From positions 32,620 through 96,619 of the forward strand of contig JAIYBT010000021.1 of the NCBI GenBank assembly GCA_027488395.1: 64,000 nucleotides of DNA, written 5' to 3'. The DNA comes from Methylophilaceae bacterium (GTDB lineage: Bacteria; Pseudomonadota; Gammaproteobacteria; Burkholderiales; Methylophilaceae). Both the position numbers and the translations under genes were made by a program. Of this stretch, positions 1-8,879 are shown piece by piece. The notes below the pieces were generated by a model. That model saw only the letters and a list, made by a program, of their open reading frames with translations, did not search any database and was not told the origin of the DNA. The first letter of the stretch is position 1, and each line of letters starts with the position of its first letter.

Positions 1-888
1 TTTGCGTACCAACCCTTTAAATTGTAGGGCAGTGTAGTTGCGCTTCATCGCCATTAAAATGCGGTCACTGCCCGCTTGTACCGGCAGGTGCAGTTGATTG
101 GCCAGTTTGGGTAAGTTGGCGTGGCAAGCAATCAAGCGCTCGTTCATTTCGTTGGGGTGGCTGGTTGTGTAACGTAGCCGTTCAATCTGTGGAATCTCGG
201 CGATGGTTTCAAGTAACAGCGCTAAATCTGCCTCAACCCCTTGGTAGTCAGCGCGGTAGGCGTTGACGTTTTGACCGAGCAGGGTGATTTCTTTCACGCC
301 TTGTTCGGCCAATTGGATAGCCTCGGTCAAAATATCTTCAAATGGCCGCGAAAACTCTTCACCGCGGGTGTAGGGCACCACACAAAAACTGCAATATTTG
401 CTGCAGCCTTCCATGATGCTTAAATAAGCCGTCGCGCCTTCGATTTTAGGGGGCGGCAAGTGATCAAACTTTTCGATTTCGGGAAAGCTAATATCCACCT
501 GTGCGCGATTGTGCGTTTGCTTGGCTTTAATCAGCTCGGGCAAGCGGTGCAAGGTTTGTGGGCCAAATACCACATCGACATACGGCGCGCGTTTTAAAAT
601 GGCATCGCCTTCTTGACTGGCTACGCAGCCCCCCACCCCAATCACTAAGTTAGGATTTTTGGCCTTGAGTGGAATCATACGGCCTAGGTGGCTAAACACT
701 TTTTCTTCGGCTTTTTCGCGCACCGAGCAGGTGTTGAGAACGATGACATCCGCTTCTTCCATGTTGTCGGTTTGCGTCATGCCCTCGTGTTCGCGCATCA
801 CATCGACCATACGTGACGCGTCATATTCGTTCATCTGACAGCCAAATGATTTGATAAAGATTTTTTTGCCAGACTCTGGGGCGCTCAT
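1..888 (-). CDS. miaB: tRNA-2-methylthio-N6-dimethylallyladenosine synthase MiaB (3' part cut off)
   Basis: Radical-SAM methylthiotransferase that adds the 2-methylthio group to i6A37 in tRNAs reading UNN codons. The first 296 codons are present; the reading frame is open to the window edge, so the C-terminal radical-SAM end and TRAM domain lie outside. The N-terminal domain carries the three auxiliary-cluster cysteines (FGCQMN, Cys17; NTCSVRE, Cys54; GGCVASQ, Cys88), and the radical-SAM motif CSKYCSFC gives Cys162, Cys166 and Cys169. The start ATG has a purine-rich GGAGG-like complement just upstream (aatttcctccgcat on the plus strand), which is a good ribosome binding site. The gene is divergent from cysG with a 124-base spacer. 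Identification is from motif content and the characteristic N-terminus; confidence is high. Confidence 0.96.
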   Translation of the reverse strand, partial: MSAPESGKKIFIKSFGCQMNEYDASRMVDVMREHEGMTQTDNMEEADVIVLNTCSVREKAEEKVFSHLGRMIPLKAKNPNLVIGVGGCVASQEGDAILKRAPYVDVVFGPQTLHRLPELIKAKQTHNRAQVDISFPEIEKFDHLPPPKIEGATAYLSIMEGCSKYCSFCVVPYTRGEEFSRPFEDILTEAIQLAEQGVKEITLLGQNVNAYRADYQGVEADLALLLETIAEIPQIERLRYTTSHPNEMNERLIACHANLPKLANQLHLPVQAGSDRILMAMKRNYTALQFKGLVRK

Positions 889-1012
889 GCGGAGGAAATT
901 TTCAATCAAAAACAATATTTTAGCGTATTTAGTCGTCACGAGCACTGGACATTACATGTATAGCAAAGCGCCAACCTCGCTATCTACAGTAAAATAGCGT
1001 TTTGTTTTTGAA

Positions 1013-2416
1013 ATGTATGTGATGCAAGCCTTGCCGATTTTTATGAATATCGCCCATCGATTATGTATTGTGATCGGCGGGGGGGAAGTGGCGACGCGCA
1101 AAGTCACCATGTTGCTGAAAGCGCAAGGCGCAGTGACGGTGATTTCACCAGCGCTGGATCACGAGTTACAAGCCATGTTGGAGGCAGGGGAAATTCAGTA
1201 TTTAGCCAGCACGTTTGCGCCCGAGCAGCTGACCAGTGCCTGTTTGGTGGTAGCCGCCACCGATGATGAGGCAGTCAATGAAGCGGTGTCGATTGCGGCT
1301 AAGCGCATGAATATTCCAGTGAATGTGGTGGATGCGCCAGCGTTGTGCACCTTTACCATGGGCTCGATTATTGACCGTAGCCCGGTGGTGATTGCGATAT
1401 CCAGCGAGGGCAATGCGCCAGTGTTGGCGCGCTATATCCGCACTAAAATTGAATCGATGCTGCCAGCCGCTTATGGTCGTATCGCCGGCATTGCTGGGGA
1501 GTTTCGTGACCAAGTCAAAGAAAAGTTCGCCACCACGCAAGCGCGACGCCGTTTCTGGGAGCGTATTTTAAATGGCCCTTTTGTTGAGCGCGTGTTGTCT
1601 GGTCAAGAGCATGCTGCAAGACAATTATTAGGTGAATTAATCGCACAAAGTGAAGACGCGCATACCGTAGGTGAGGTGTATTTGGTGGGCGGCGGGCCGG
1701 GCGACCCCGACTTGCTGACTTTTCGGGCTTTGCGATTGATGCAGCAATGTGATGTTTGCGTATATGACAAATTGGTCAGCAAAGAGGTAATGGAATTGGT
1801 ACGCCGCGATGCTGAGTTGGTTTTTGTCGGTAAATCGCGTGACCAACACACCATGCCACAAGAGGAAATCAATGCGTTGCTCGCCCGTTTGGCGCTAGAG
1901 GGTAAACGCGTGTTACGGCTTAAAGGTGGCGACCCATTTATTTTTGGGCGCGGCGGCGAGGAAATCGAAACCCTGATGCAACATGGGGTGCCGTTTCAGG
2001 TCGTGCCAGGGATTACCGCAGCCAATGGCGTGTCTAGCTATGCGGGTATTCCGCTCACCCACCGCGATTATGCGCAAGCCTGCTTGTTTATCACCGGCCA
2101 TTTAAAAGATGGCACGGTTGACCTCGATTGGCAAGCGATGGCGCGCCCTAATCAAACCGTGGTGATTTATATGGGCTTGGTCGGCTTGGCCGAAATTTGT
2201 CAGCAATTAATCGCACATGGCGTGTCACCGCACATGCCAGCGGCAGTGGTGCAACAAGGCACTACGCAAAAGCAACGGGTGGTGGTCTCTACCCTGAGTG
2301 ATTTGGCCGCCGCGGTGGCCGAGGCCGGCTTAAAGCCACCCAGCTTGACTATCATTGGTGAGGTAGTGCAATTGCGTGAACGATTGAATTGGTTTACGCC
2401 AATGCAAAGTGATTAA
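1013..2416 (+). CDS. cysG: Siroheme synthase CysG (trifunctional)
   Basis: Multifunctional enzyme making siroheme from uroporphyrinogen III: SAM-dependent methylation to precorrin-2, NAD-dependent oxidation to sirohydrochlorin and ferrochelation. Siroheme serves sulfite and nitrite reductases. Residues 1-215 form the Met8p-like dehydrogenase/ferrochelatase half with the dinucleotide motif IGGGEVATRK (21-30) and the AISSEGNAPVLAR segment near 128-140. Residues 220-460 form the uroporphyrinogen methyltransferase half, with VGGGPGDPDLLT (225-236) and LKGGDPFIFGRGGEE near 304-318. The length of 467 residues is normal for the fused form. A second in-frame ATG three codons in (1022) is an equally possible start, since the first residues MYV are not typical of the family. 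It stands alone, divergent from miaB and convergent with envZ. Confidence 0.96.
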   Translation: MYVMQALPIFMNIAHRLCIVIGGGEVATRKVTMLLKAQGAVTVISPALDHELQAMLEAGEIQYLASTFAPEQLTSACLVVAATDDEAVNEAVSIAAKRMNIPVNVVDAPALCTFTMGSIIDRSPVVIAISSEGNAPVLARYIRTKIESMLPAAYGRIAGIAGEFRDQVKEKFATTQARRRFWERILNGPFVERVLSGQEHAARQLLGELIAQSEDAHTVGEVYLVGGGPGDPDLLTFRALRLMQQCDVCVYDKLVSKEVMELVRRDAELVFVGKSRDQHTMPQEEINALLARLALEGKRVLRLKGGDPFIFGRGGEEIETLMQHGVPFQVVPGITAANGVSSYAGIPLTHRDYAQACLFITGHLKDGTVDLDWQAMARPNQTVVIYMGLVGLAEICQQLIAHGVSPHMPAAVVQQGTTQKQRVVVSTLSDLAAAVAEAGLKPPSLTIIGEVVQLRERLNWFTPMQSD

Positions 2417-2472
2417 CGCGGTGTGGGACTTTATTGGAATCCGCCCGTGGGTTGCTTGCCGAGCAGATCACT

Positions 2473-3786
2473 TTAGTTGTACGCCATAATCGGTAGGGCT
2501 AAGCGCGCTTCTAAGCCACCTTCAACCCGATTCAGTAAAGTGAGTTGACCACCATGTAGTTTGGCAATGCGGTTACAAATGGCCAAGCCTAGGCCACTGC
2601 CGCCCTCATATTTGTTACGCGCACTGTCCATGCGCTCAAACGGGCGCAACAAGCGCTCAGCATGTTCGGGCGGGATGCCGGGGCCATTATCCATGACGCT
2701 AATCACGATTTTATCAGCCATCACTTGGCTACGGACTTCAACTTTGCCTTTGCCATAGTTGTAGGCATTGCCGACCAAGTTATCCAGTAAGCGCTGCATG
2801 GCGAGTGGCCGAATCGGAATAAAATATTTTGGTCCCATCGACAATTTAATCTCACGCCCTGCGCGCAACTGACGCTCGGCCAAGGCGCGCAGTAAATCGT
2901 TGATATCCATCATTTTCGACGGCTCGCCTTCAACCCCGCGTACAAAATCTAAAAATTGATGAATGATATTGTCCATGTCAGAAATATCTTCAATCATGCC
3001 GTGTTTCATGTAATCGGCTTCCAGCGGCAACATTTCAACGGCTAAGCGAAGGCGCGCTAAAGGGGTGCGAATGTCATGCGAGACACCCGCCAATAGCAAG
3101 GTACGCTCGGCATCCAAACGGGCCAGTGATTCTGCCATCTCATTAAAGGTATGCGTCACTTCGCGCAATTCTTCTACGCTGTCAACAGGTAGGCGCGGTG
3201 CGGGTTCGCCATTACGCAAACGCTCAGCGGCATGCACCAGCATGTTCAGTGGGCGATTAATCCGTGCGGCAATGATATAAGCACCAAATAAAGAGAGTCC
3301 ACCAACCACTGCCGCCCAGCCTAACCAATGCCATGGAAATGGTCGATCGACTTGGATGCGTGGGATTACCACCCAAAAGTCATCTTGACCGACATTAAAA
3401 CTGATCCAAAGCCCAGCAATATCGTAATGGTTGACGGTGATGATGGTTTCTTCACCAAGCTTTTCACGGATTTTTTGCGCAACCAAATTAATAAAGGGGT
3501 CGGCAGGCAGCGGATCAATATCTTCTAAAAAATCGGCTGAATACACACGCACCCCTTCACGGCCAGATAACTCTGAGAGCAAGGCGAGGCGTCGATTTTC
3601 ATGCGAGGCAATTAACGAAGCGCGCGTGTAGTTCACGATAGTCACCGCTTGCAATGCGGCAGCAGTGGCGCGCGGTTCGCGATCAAAATAATCAAAAATC
3701 TTCAGCGACGCATAAATACTGATCGCGAGTAGTATCGCGATCAGTAGCATGATGCGGGAGAGCAGTCTTCTAGGCAGTAAACGCAC
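2473..3786 (-). CDS. envZ: Osmolarity-type sensor histidine kinase EnvZ
   Basis: Inner-membrane histidine kinase that phosphorylates the OmpR regulator encoded just upstream. Layout: TM1 about residues 10-30, periplasmic domain to about 152, TM2 about 154-174, HAMP 175-228, dimerisation domain with the phospho-acceptor His237 in GVSHDIRTPLARL, and an ATPase domain with N box (LLDNLVGNAYNYG), DNGPGIP and GGSGLGLAI. The GVSHDIRTPL H-box is the form typical of EnvZ rather than PhoR or KdpD. The 437-residue length is normal. It starts 29 bases after the ompR stop codon and is very likely cotranscribed with it. The signal sensed cannot be deduced from the sequence. Confidence 0.93.
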   Translation of the reverse strand: MRLLPRRLLSRIMLLIAILLAISIYASLKIFDYFDREPRATAAALQAVTIVNYTRASLIASHENRRLALLSELSGREGVRVYSADFLEDIDPLPADPFINLVAQKIREKLGEETIITVNHYDIAGLWISFNVGQDDFWVVIPRIQVDRPFPWHWLGWAAVVGGLSLFGAYIIAARINRPLNMLVHAAERLRNGEPAPRLPVDSVEELREVTHTFNEMAESLARLDAERTLLLAGVSHDIRTPLARLRLAVEMLPLEADYMKHGMIEDISDMDNIIHQFLDFVRGVEGEPSKMMDINDLLRALAERQLRAGREIKLSMGPKYFIPIRPLAMQRLLDNLVGNAYNYGKGKVEVRSQVMADKIVISVMDNGPGIPPEHAERLLRPFERMDSARNKYEGGSGLGLAICNRIAKLHGGQLTLLNRVEGGLEARLALPIMAYN

Positions 3787-3815
3787 TGATCAGCATCCTC
3801 AGGGTATACATGGGA

Positions 3816-4541
3816 TTACTGTGGCGATTCGCCGTCTGGAATGAACACATAGCCAAAGCCCCACATGGTTTGCAGATAACGTGGGTGCGCAGGATCAGGT
3901 TCGATAATACGGCGTAAGCGCGAGACTTGCACATCAATACTGCGGTCAAACACATCTAATTCACGTCCTCGCGCCAATTGCATCAGTCGATCGCGGGAAA
4001 GCGGTTGGCGCGGATGTTCAGTGAACACTTTAAGTAGCGTAAATTCGCCACTGGTGATGGTAATCGGGCTGCCTTGTTTGGATAAACTTCGGGCGTTTAC
4101 ATCAAACACAAACTCACCAAATTGAAAGACTTCGTTTTTAACCACGGCATTTGCTTGCGGTGAAATTTCATGGCGGCGTAACACAGCGTTCATACGGGCG
4201 AGCAACTCGCGTGGATTAAATGGTTTTGGTAAATAATCATCTGCGCCCATTTCCAAGCCAACGATACGGTCGACTTCGTCACCTCGGGCGGTCAGCATAA
4301 TAATCGGCGTGCTGATATTTGCGCCACGCAAACGGCGACAAATAGCAAGACCATCTTCACCTGGTAACATCAAGTCTAAAATCAGCAAATCAAAACGTTC
4401 GTGCGCAAGCGTGGCATCCATTTCTTTGCCATCAGACACGGATTTAATATTAAATCCTTGATCTGTGAGGTAGCGCTGTAACAATTCACGCATACGTAAA
4501 TCATCATCAACCATCAATATTTTTTTTAACTGCTCTGCCAT
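3816..4541 (-). CDS. ompR: Two-component response regulator OmpR
   Basis: DNA-binding response regulator of the OmpR/PhoB family, partner of the adjacent EnvZ. The receiver domain (residues 1-125) has the acidic triad MVDDD (11-14), phospho-acceptor Asp56 in LILDLMLPGEDG, and the conserved Lys in LPKPF. A winged-helix output domain covers about 140-236 and contains the recognition-helix segment DRSIDVQVSRLRRIIEPD and the WGFGYVF wing. Length 241 fits the family. It leads the ompR-envZ operon, with a 445-base non-coding region upstream that holds an inverted repeat and an OmpR-box-like direct repeat (see separate entries). Assignment to OmpR rather than another PhoB-type regulator rests on overall sequence and on the EnvZ partner. 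Confidence 0.94.
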   Translation of the reverse strand: MAEQLKKILMVDDDLRMRELLQRYLTDQGFNIKSVSDGKEMDATLAHERFDLLILDLMLPGEDGLAICRRLRGANISTPIIMLTARGDEVDRIVGLEMGADDYLPKPFNPRELLARMNAVLRRHEISPQANAVVKNEVFQFGEFVFDVNARSLSKQGSPITITSGEFTLLKVFTEHPRQPLSRDRLMQLARGRELDVFDRSIDVQVSRLRRIIEPDPAHPRYLQTMWGFGYVFIPDGESPQ

Positions 4542-4612
4542 GCATTGACCTTTTTTGCGGGGTAACAGTGGGTATGTTTTTTTAATCTACTTCGATCCGT
4601 TAGATGATGGCA

Positions 4613-4633
4613 TACGCTTAAATTACAAGCGTA
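4613..4633. promoter_or_regulatory. Inverted repeat upstream of ompR
   Basis: TACGCTT and AAGCGTA are perfect 7-bp arms around a 7-base AT-rich centre. It lies about 70 bases upstream of the ompR start. It could be an operator or a small hairpin in the ompR leader; nothing in the sequence distinguishes the two. Confidence 0.35.
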
Positions 4634-4707
4634 ACACTTGCCATTACAGACAAAACTTTTAATGAATAATTATACTCTAAGCATGGGTCATGCAATCGAG
4701 GCGCATA

Positions 4708-4723
4708 GTTACAAAGCGTTACA
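4708..4723. promoter_or_regulatory. Putative OmpR-type binding box (tandem GTTACA)
   Basis: GTTACA-AAGC-GTTACA, two identical hexamers with a 10-bp period. Tandem GTTACA-like half-sites spaced by one helical turn are the form of site bound by OmpR-family dimers in enterobacteria. A weaker pair, ATTACA-TTTACA, follows at 4744-4755. The location between ompR and the EF-hand gene suggests autoregulation of ompR, control of the EF-hand gene, or both. Confidence 0.45.
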
Positions 4724-4986
4724 AATCACCTTTTTTGAGAAACATTACATTTACAATCTTGTTGCAAGATGCAAAAGCATTTTTCTTTGCATCTATAAAT
4801 GTCATATAGTATTTGTTAAATGTGTTGATACAAACACTTAAATTGCGGTATTTTAGGTCCGTTTTTAAATTGTTTTGTATTTGTTCAGCACGGTATAGTG
4901 CTCAGTAATCAATAGGTCTGATAAATATACAATGTATGCAACACTCAAACACAGCTGTCTTTTGGACATCGCTTCTTAGGACATAA

Positions 4987-5658
4987 ATGTCTAAGCAACG
5001 CCAATTCATGACAGCAATGCCAACGCTAACAATGTCACATAGACGCATCGCATTTGGTTTTAGTGCCAGTGCAATGCAGATCAATCACAAAATGGTGTGC
5101 CTGATTGCAACGCTATTCTGTACGTTTCCTGTATTAGCAGATTTAAAACTCCCCATCCGCGTCAGCGAAAACCGTGTGCTTGATAACGATGAGGCTGGCT
5201 TAAATAAAACCCTTGAATATAACTTCAGCCCGGAAGACCGCGCGAGGTTACGTAAAGCACTCACAGATTACGCTCGAAACACTGACCCCGATCATCAACT
5301 CATGTTGCAAAAGCGTAAAGCCATGCACGAGAGTATTACGCAGCGCTTCAACGAATGTAACCGAGACAACGATGATTCCTTAGATCGCGAGGAAGCCACC
5401 TTATGTTTGCCTCAAGTCGCTAGACATTTTTCCTATGTCGACGTAGATGGTAACGGAGTGATTACGTTAGAAGAGCTAGAACTCGCGCAATTAAAAATGA
5501 GTGAGCGGCAACGTGCGGTTGAGGTGGGTGCGGATGGCCAACAAGCCAATAACAACGAACTTGATGTCGAAGGCAAATTGAGAAATAAGCTCAAACTTAA
5601 TCCACTGAACAACACGACAGGTAAAGAAGTGTCTGTCAGCCGCAAACGCCCGGGCTAA
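4987..5658 (+). CDS. Exported EF-hand (calcium-binding) protein
   Basis: Probable periplasmic calcium-binding protein of unknown role. Residues 36-51 are a hydrophobic segment ending in VLA, which looks like a signal peptide cleaved before DLKLP. Two EF-hand loops follow: NRDNDDSLDREE at about 125-136, imperfect because Asp replaces the central Gly, and the canonical DVDGNGVITLEE at 152-163. The tail is Asn/Lys rich without domains. The ATG used here has an AGGA ribosome binding site 5 bases upstream, which implies an unusually long, basic n-region of about 35 residues before the hydrophobic core; internal ATGs at 5074 and 5092 would give a standard signal peptide but lack a clear ribosome site. 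It is divergent from ompR and downstream of an OmpR-like box. Function not recognised. Confidence 0.75.
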   Translation: MSKQRQFMTAMPTLTMSHRRIAFGFSASAMQINHKMVCLIATLFCTFPVLADLKLPIRVSENRVLDNDEAGLNKTLEYNFSPEDRARLRKALTDYARNTDPDHQLMLQKRKAMHESITQRFNECNRDNDDSLDREEATLCLPQVARHFSYVDVDGNGVITLEELELAQLKMSERQRAVEVGADGQQANNNELDVEGKLRNKLKLNPLNNTTGKEVSVSRKRPG

Positions 5659-5703
5659 ACGCTCGCCTCAGTTTCATATGGTCACGGAACCTCTAGTGGG
5701 GCT

Positions 5704-6921
5704 GTGGTCATAATAAATGTTACATCATCAATATATCCTGTCTTGATAGATCACCTTACATTGACGTTTCAATGGCAATCGACCTTATCAAAAGTGTCAG
5801 CTACTGCTTGGCGCGCTATCGCTGGTGATCACCCCTTTTTAAGCTATGACTGGTTAGTTGCTTTTGAAACAGCTGGTGCGGTGGGCGGGCGAACGGGCTG
5901 GACGCCCCACCATTTGCTGGTATACGCAGGGGAGGATGTGTTGGCTGCGATGCCGCTTTACCTCAAAATGCATTCATATGGTGAGTATGTGTTTGACTGG
6001 TCTTGGGCAGAGGCTTACGAGCAAGCGGGCGGCCAGTACTATCCTAAGTTATTGAATGCCATTCCGTTTTCACCGGTGACGGGGCCACGTATTTTAATCC
6101 ATCCATCCGTGCTTGATCGCGATCAATTGGCGCAACGGATGTTGCAAACCGTGAGTGATTATTGCAAAACGCAAGGCTGGTCTGGCTGGCATAGCTTGTT
6201 TCCAGATCAGGTATCAGCCCACTTATGTGAAGCAGCAATGGGATTACGCCGTGAGGGCGTGCAGTTTAGATGGCACAATGTCTCTTATGCGGATTTTTCA
6301 ACGTTTTTGCAAACGCTGAGTCACGATAAGCGAAAAAAAATCAAACAAGAGCGCACTAAAGTGCAGTCGCAAGGCGTGACCTGTCGCGTGGTGCGCGGCG
6401 CAGAGGCCAGCGCTGAGGATTGGTCATTATTTTATACTTGTTATTGTAATACCTATTATTTGCATGGCAGTCAGCCGTATTTGCCAGAGGCGTTTTTTCG
6501 TGACATTGCGCAACACATGCCAGCGCAGTTGGTGTTATTTATCGCTAGCGATGCAGATGGCGATATTGCGGCAAGTTTGTGTGTGCATGATGGAAAAACC
6601 TTGTATGGCCGTTATTGGGGCGCGCTTAAACAAGTTTCTTGTTTGCACTTTGAGTTGTGTTATTACCAGCCTCAGCAATTTTGTATCACCCATGGCATCA
6701 CCTATTTTGAAGGCGGTGCGCAAGGGGTGCATAAACTTGCGCGAGGCTTCAGTCCGTATGCAACGTGTTCGTATCATTGGCTCAGTCATCCCGAGTTTCA
6801 ATTGAGTGTTGCACGCTTTTTGCAACGTGAATCTTTGGGCGTGCAACAATATGTCAACGAATTGGAAGAGCGCTCTCCCTACAAAGCAACCGATGACGCG
6901 CAAGTATTACCAAGCAATTGA
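5704..6921 (+). CDS. Peptidogalycan-biosynthesis/GNAT-like acyltransferase (DUF482 family)
   Basis: Cytoplasmic protein of the DUF482/FemAB-like acyltransferase family (PF04339), distantly related to GNAT and Fem aminoacyl transferases; substrate unknown. Family hallmarks are the N-terminal WRAIAGDHPFLSYDWLVAFE segment, the WTPHHLLVYAGEDVLAAMPLYLK strand, the SHDKRKKIKQER segment near 215, and the C-terminal EGGAQGVHKLARGF motif near 340. The length of about 390-405 is typical. The GTG start used here is uncertain, because conserved sequence begins only around residue 22; a downstream TTG near 5760 is an alternative. The final 15 bases overlap the end of the convergent SDR gene. It stands alone, so context gives no pathway. 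Confidence 0.82.
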   Translation: MVIINVTSSIYPVLIDHLTLTFQWQSTLSKVSATAWRAIAGDHPFLSYDWLVAFETAGAVGGRTGWTPHHLLVYAGEDVLAAMPLYLKMHSYGEYVFDWSWAEAYEQAGGQYYPKLLNAIPFSPVTGPRILIHPSVLDRDQLAQRMLQTVSDYCKTQGWSGWHSLFPDQVSAHLCEAAMGLRREGVQFRWHNVSYADFSTFLQTLSHDKRKKIKQERTKVQSQGVTCRVVRGAEASAEDWSLFYTCYCNTYYLHGSQPYLPEAFFRDIAQHMPAQLVLFIASDADGDIAASLCVHDGKTLYGRYWGALKQVSCLHFELCYYQPQQFCITHGITYFEGGAQGVHKLARGFSPYATCSYHWLSHPEFQLSVARFLQRESLGVQQYVNELEERSPYKATDDAQVLPSN

Positions 6922-7608
6922 TTTTCCCGCGTAGTCAATAAATCTTCCACTATCCTCGACGCGCAACGTTGAAATCACTTGTGTTAAGCCTTGTACGCTA
7001 GTGGTCACATCAATCAAGCCATCCGGTCCGCCCATGGCCGTACGCACCCAGCCCGGATGGAGCGCGGCAACGATAATTTGATCTTCGGCTAAGTCTATCG
7101 CTAAGCTTTTGACCACCATGTTGAGCGCCGCTTTACTACTCCGATAGATATAGCTGCCGCCACTGCTGTTGTCGGTCATGCTGCCCATTTTGCTGGTCAT
7201 CGCAATCAGTTTGGGCGTGGTGGCGCGGGTTAAGTGCGGGGTAAATGCTTGTGCTAAATAATAGGTGCTCAATGTATTGACTTTAAAAGCCGCTAACCAA
7301 TCAGTCATTGAAGCTTGTGTGACATCACTCTTCGGGTACATCCCTGCATTGCTAATCAATATATCAATCTTTTCAGTAGAGAGTTGCTCTGCGAGCGCCT
7401 GAATTGCATTAGGGTCAGCGACCTCCAAGCCGTAGACGGAAACGTTTGCGTGTGTGGCGGCGAGTTGATGAAGCGCCGCCGCTTGTGTCACATCGCGCAC
7501 GGTGGCAATGACCCGATGGCCTAACGCAGCGTAATGCTGCACATAGCCAAGCCCGATGCCACGGCTTGCGCCTGTAATTAAAACAGTGAAATGCGTTTGC
7601 TTGTCCAT
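6907..7608 (-). CDS. Short-chain dehydrogenase/reductase (SDR) family oxidoreductase
   Basis: NAD(P)-dependent oxidoreductase of the classical SDR family; substrate unknown. The N-terminal cofactor motif TGASRGIGLG (about 13-22), the NAG motif (ILISNAGM, near 86) and the catalytic Tyr/Lys in YRSSK near residue 155 are all present. The 233-residue length and the C-terminal ALHPGWVRTAMGG segment resemble the C-factor/carbonyl-reductase-like SDRs. The TGASRGIG version often prefers NADPH. It is transcribed away from the TIGR03790 gene and its 3' end overlaps the acyltransferase gene by 15 bases. Confidence 0.88.
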   Translation of the reverse strand: MDKQTHFTVLITGASRGIGLGYVQHYAALGHRVIATVRDVTQAAALHQLAATHANVSVYGLEVADPNAIQALAEQLSTEKIDILISNAGMYPKSDVTQASMTDWLAAFKVNTLSTYYLAQAFTPHLTRATTPKLIAMTSKMGSMTDNSSGGSYIYRSSKAALNMVVKSLAIDLAEDQIIVAALHPGWVRTAMGGPDGLIDVTTSVQGLTQVISTLRVEDSGRFIDYAGKSIAW

Positions 7609-7717
7609 ATGAATCCTTTAAAGTATCAGTTTGATTGGCATATTAAATCAAATGGCATGCGCTTAGGGGGTTAACACCCACAAGTCGTGCATGTGTAATC
7701 AACAAAGGTGAGATGCG

Positions 7718-8818
7718 TTGAAACTTAATCAACATTTTTTTGGTTGGCTAATGGCTTGTTTAACTGTGGTTACGCTCTATGCGGCCACGCAGGGGATGGC
7801 AGCGACTGGCGCCGACGCCAGTCGATTGTTAGTTGAGCGTCCGTCGCGGTTGCAGCCTGAAGATGTCGCTGTGATTTATAATCTGCACGATGCGCAAAGC
7901 GAAGAAGTGGCTCGCTATTATGTCCAAGCCAGACAAATACCGAATAGTCATTTAATCGGTGTTGCCCTGCCCAAAACCGCAAAAGATAGTCTTAGTGTGG
8001 CTGAGTTTGAAGCCTTAAAAGCACAAATTGATGCCAAGCTTCAGCAACAGCAAGTGTTATTAATGGTGTGGCGCACACCGTTTGCAGTGCAGTGTAATGG
8101 CTTAACCAGTGCGCTTACGCTAGGGTTGGACCTGAACCAATGCAAAAAAACGTGCGACCCTGGCCGCGATAATCCCTATTTCAATAGTCCATCATTACGG
8201 CCTTGGGCCGATCATCATCTGCGCTTAGCCATGCTGCTTCCCATTACCACGGTGGATCAGGCAAAAGCGTTGATAGACCGTGGTCTGCTCAGTGAATTTA
8301 CTTTGAACGACAGTCAAGGCTTCTTTTTGAAAACCAGCGATGCCGCGCGCTCAAAACCGAGAGAGCCATTTTTTCCACCCGATGGACTGACGATTAAATC
8401 CAAAAAAATCGTGATGCATACGTTAACAGCCGAGACGTTGAGCCGTGAGAGTGGTGTGATGTTTTATTTTACAGGGCGGGTGAAAGTGGAGGGTTTGGAC
8501 ACCAACACCTACTTACCTGGCGCGGTTGGTGATCACCTTACCTCCACAGGCGGTATTTTGCATGATAACCAAGGGCAAATGCCGGCGACCCGCTGGCTGG
8601 ATGCCGGCATGAGTGGGAGTTATGGCACGGTATCTGAGCCTTGTAATTATTGGCAAAAATTCCCTAACCCAATGGTGATGATGTCACATTATTTGGCAGG
8701 TGAAACCTTGATCGAAGCCTATTGGAAAAGTATCAAATGGCCGATGCAAGGCGTGTTGATTGGAGATCCTATGGCCAAGCCTTTTGCCAAAACGGCACCT
8801 TTGTTAAATCTACCGTAA
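7718..8818 (+). CDS. TIGR03790 family protein
   Basis: Exported protein of the TIGR03790 family, of unknown function. An N-terminal signal peptide of about 28 residues (hydrophobic MACLTVVTLYA, then MAA) precedes a conserved body starting ERPSRLQPEDVAVIYNLHD. The family-typical IPNSHLIGVALP and LLMVWRTPFAVQCNGLTSALTLG segments are visible, as is the C-terminal GVLIGDPMAKPF. The start is a TTG with an AAAGGTGAG ribosome site 5-6 bases upstream; no ATG fits better. It lies 61 bases before phoR in the same direction and could share its transcript, but family knowledge gives no functional link to phosphate sensing. Confidence 0.85.
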   Translation: MKLNQHFFGWLMACLTVVTLYAATQGMAATGADASRLLVERPSRLQPEDVAVIYNLHDAQSEEVARYYVQARQIPNSHLIGVALPKTAKDSLSVAEFEALKAQIDAKLQQQQVLLMVWRTPFAVQCNGLTSALTLGLDLNQCKKTCDPGRDNPYFNSPSLRPWADHHLRLAMLLPITTVDQAKALIDRGLLSEFTLNDSQGFFLKTSDAARSKPREPFFPPDGLTIKSKKIVMHTLTAETLSRESGVMFYFTGRVKVEGLDTNTYLPGAVGDHLTSTGGILHDNQGQMPATRWLDAGMSGSYGTVSEPCNYWQKFPNPMVMMSHYLAGETLIEAYWKSIKWPMQGVLIGDPMAKPFAKTAPLLNLP

Positions 8819-8879
8819 AAGCGGTCTATCCACGCTAGACCCAACGCATGGCTCGCGTATAATCGCTTCACCCGTTTAC

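Larger units (their letters stand above)
4542..4986. other. Non-coding regulatory region between ompR and the EF-hand gene
   Basis: An AT-rich stretch of 445 bases between divergently transcribed genes. It holds a 7-bp-arm inverted repeat (4613-4633) and a GTTACA-N4-GTTACA direct repeat (4708-4723). A 67-codon open frame inside it (4638-4841) has no Shine-Dalgarno sequence and no recognisable protein character, so it is not called as a gene. The region must carry the promoters of both ompR and the EF-hand gene, but no strong sigma-70 pair could be assigned with confidence. Confidence 0.6.

Noticed and set aside
4638..4841. 67-codon plus-strand ORF in the ompR upstream region
   Set aside because: No ribosome site, no domain, AT-rich codons, and it overlaps candidate regulatory repeats.
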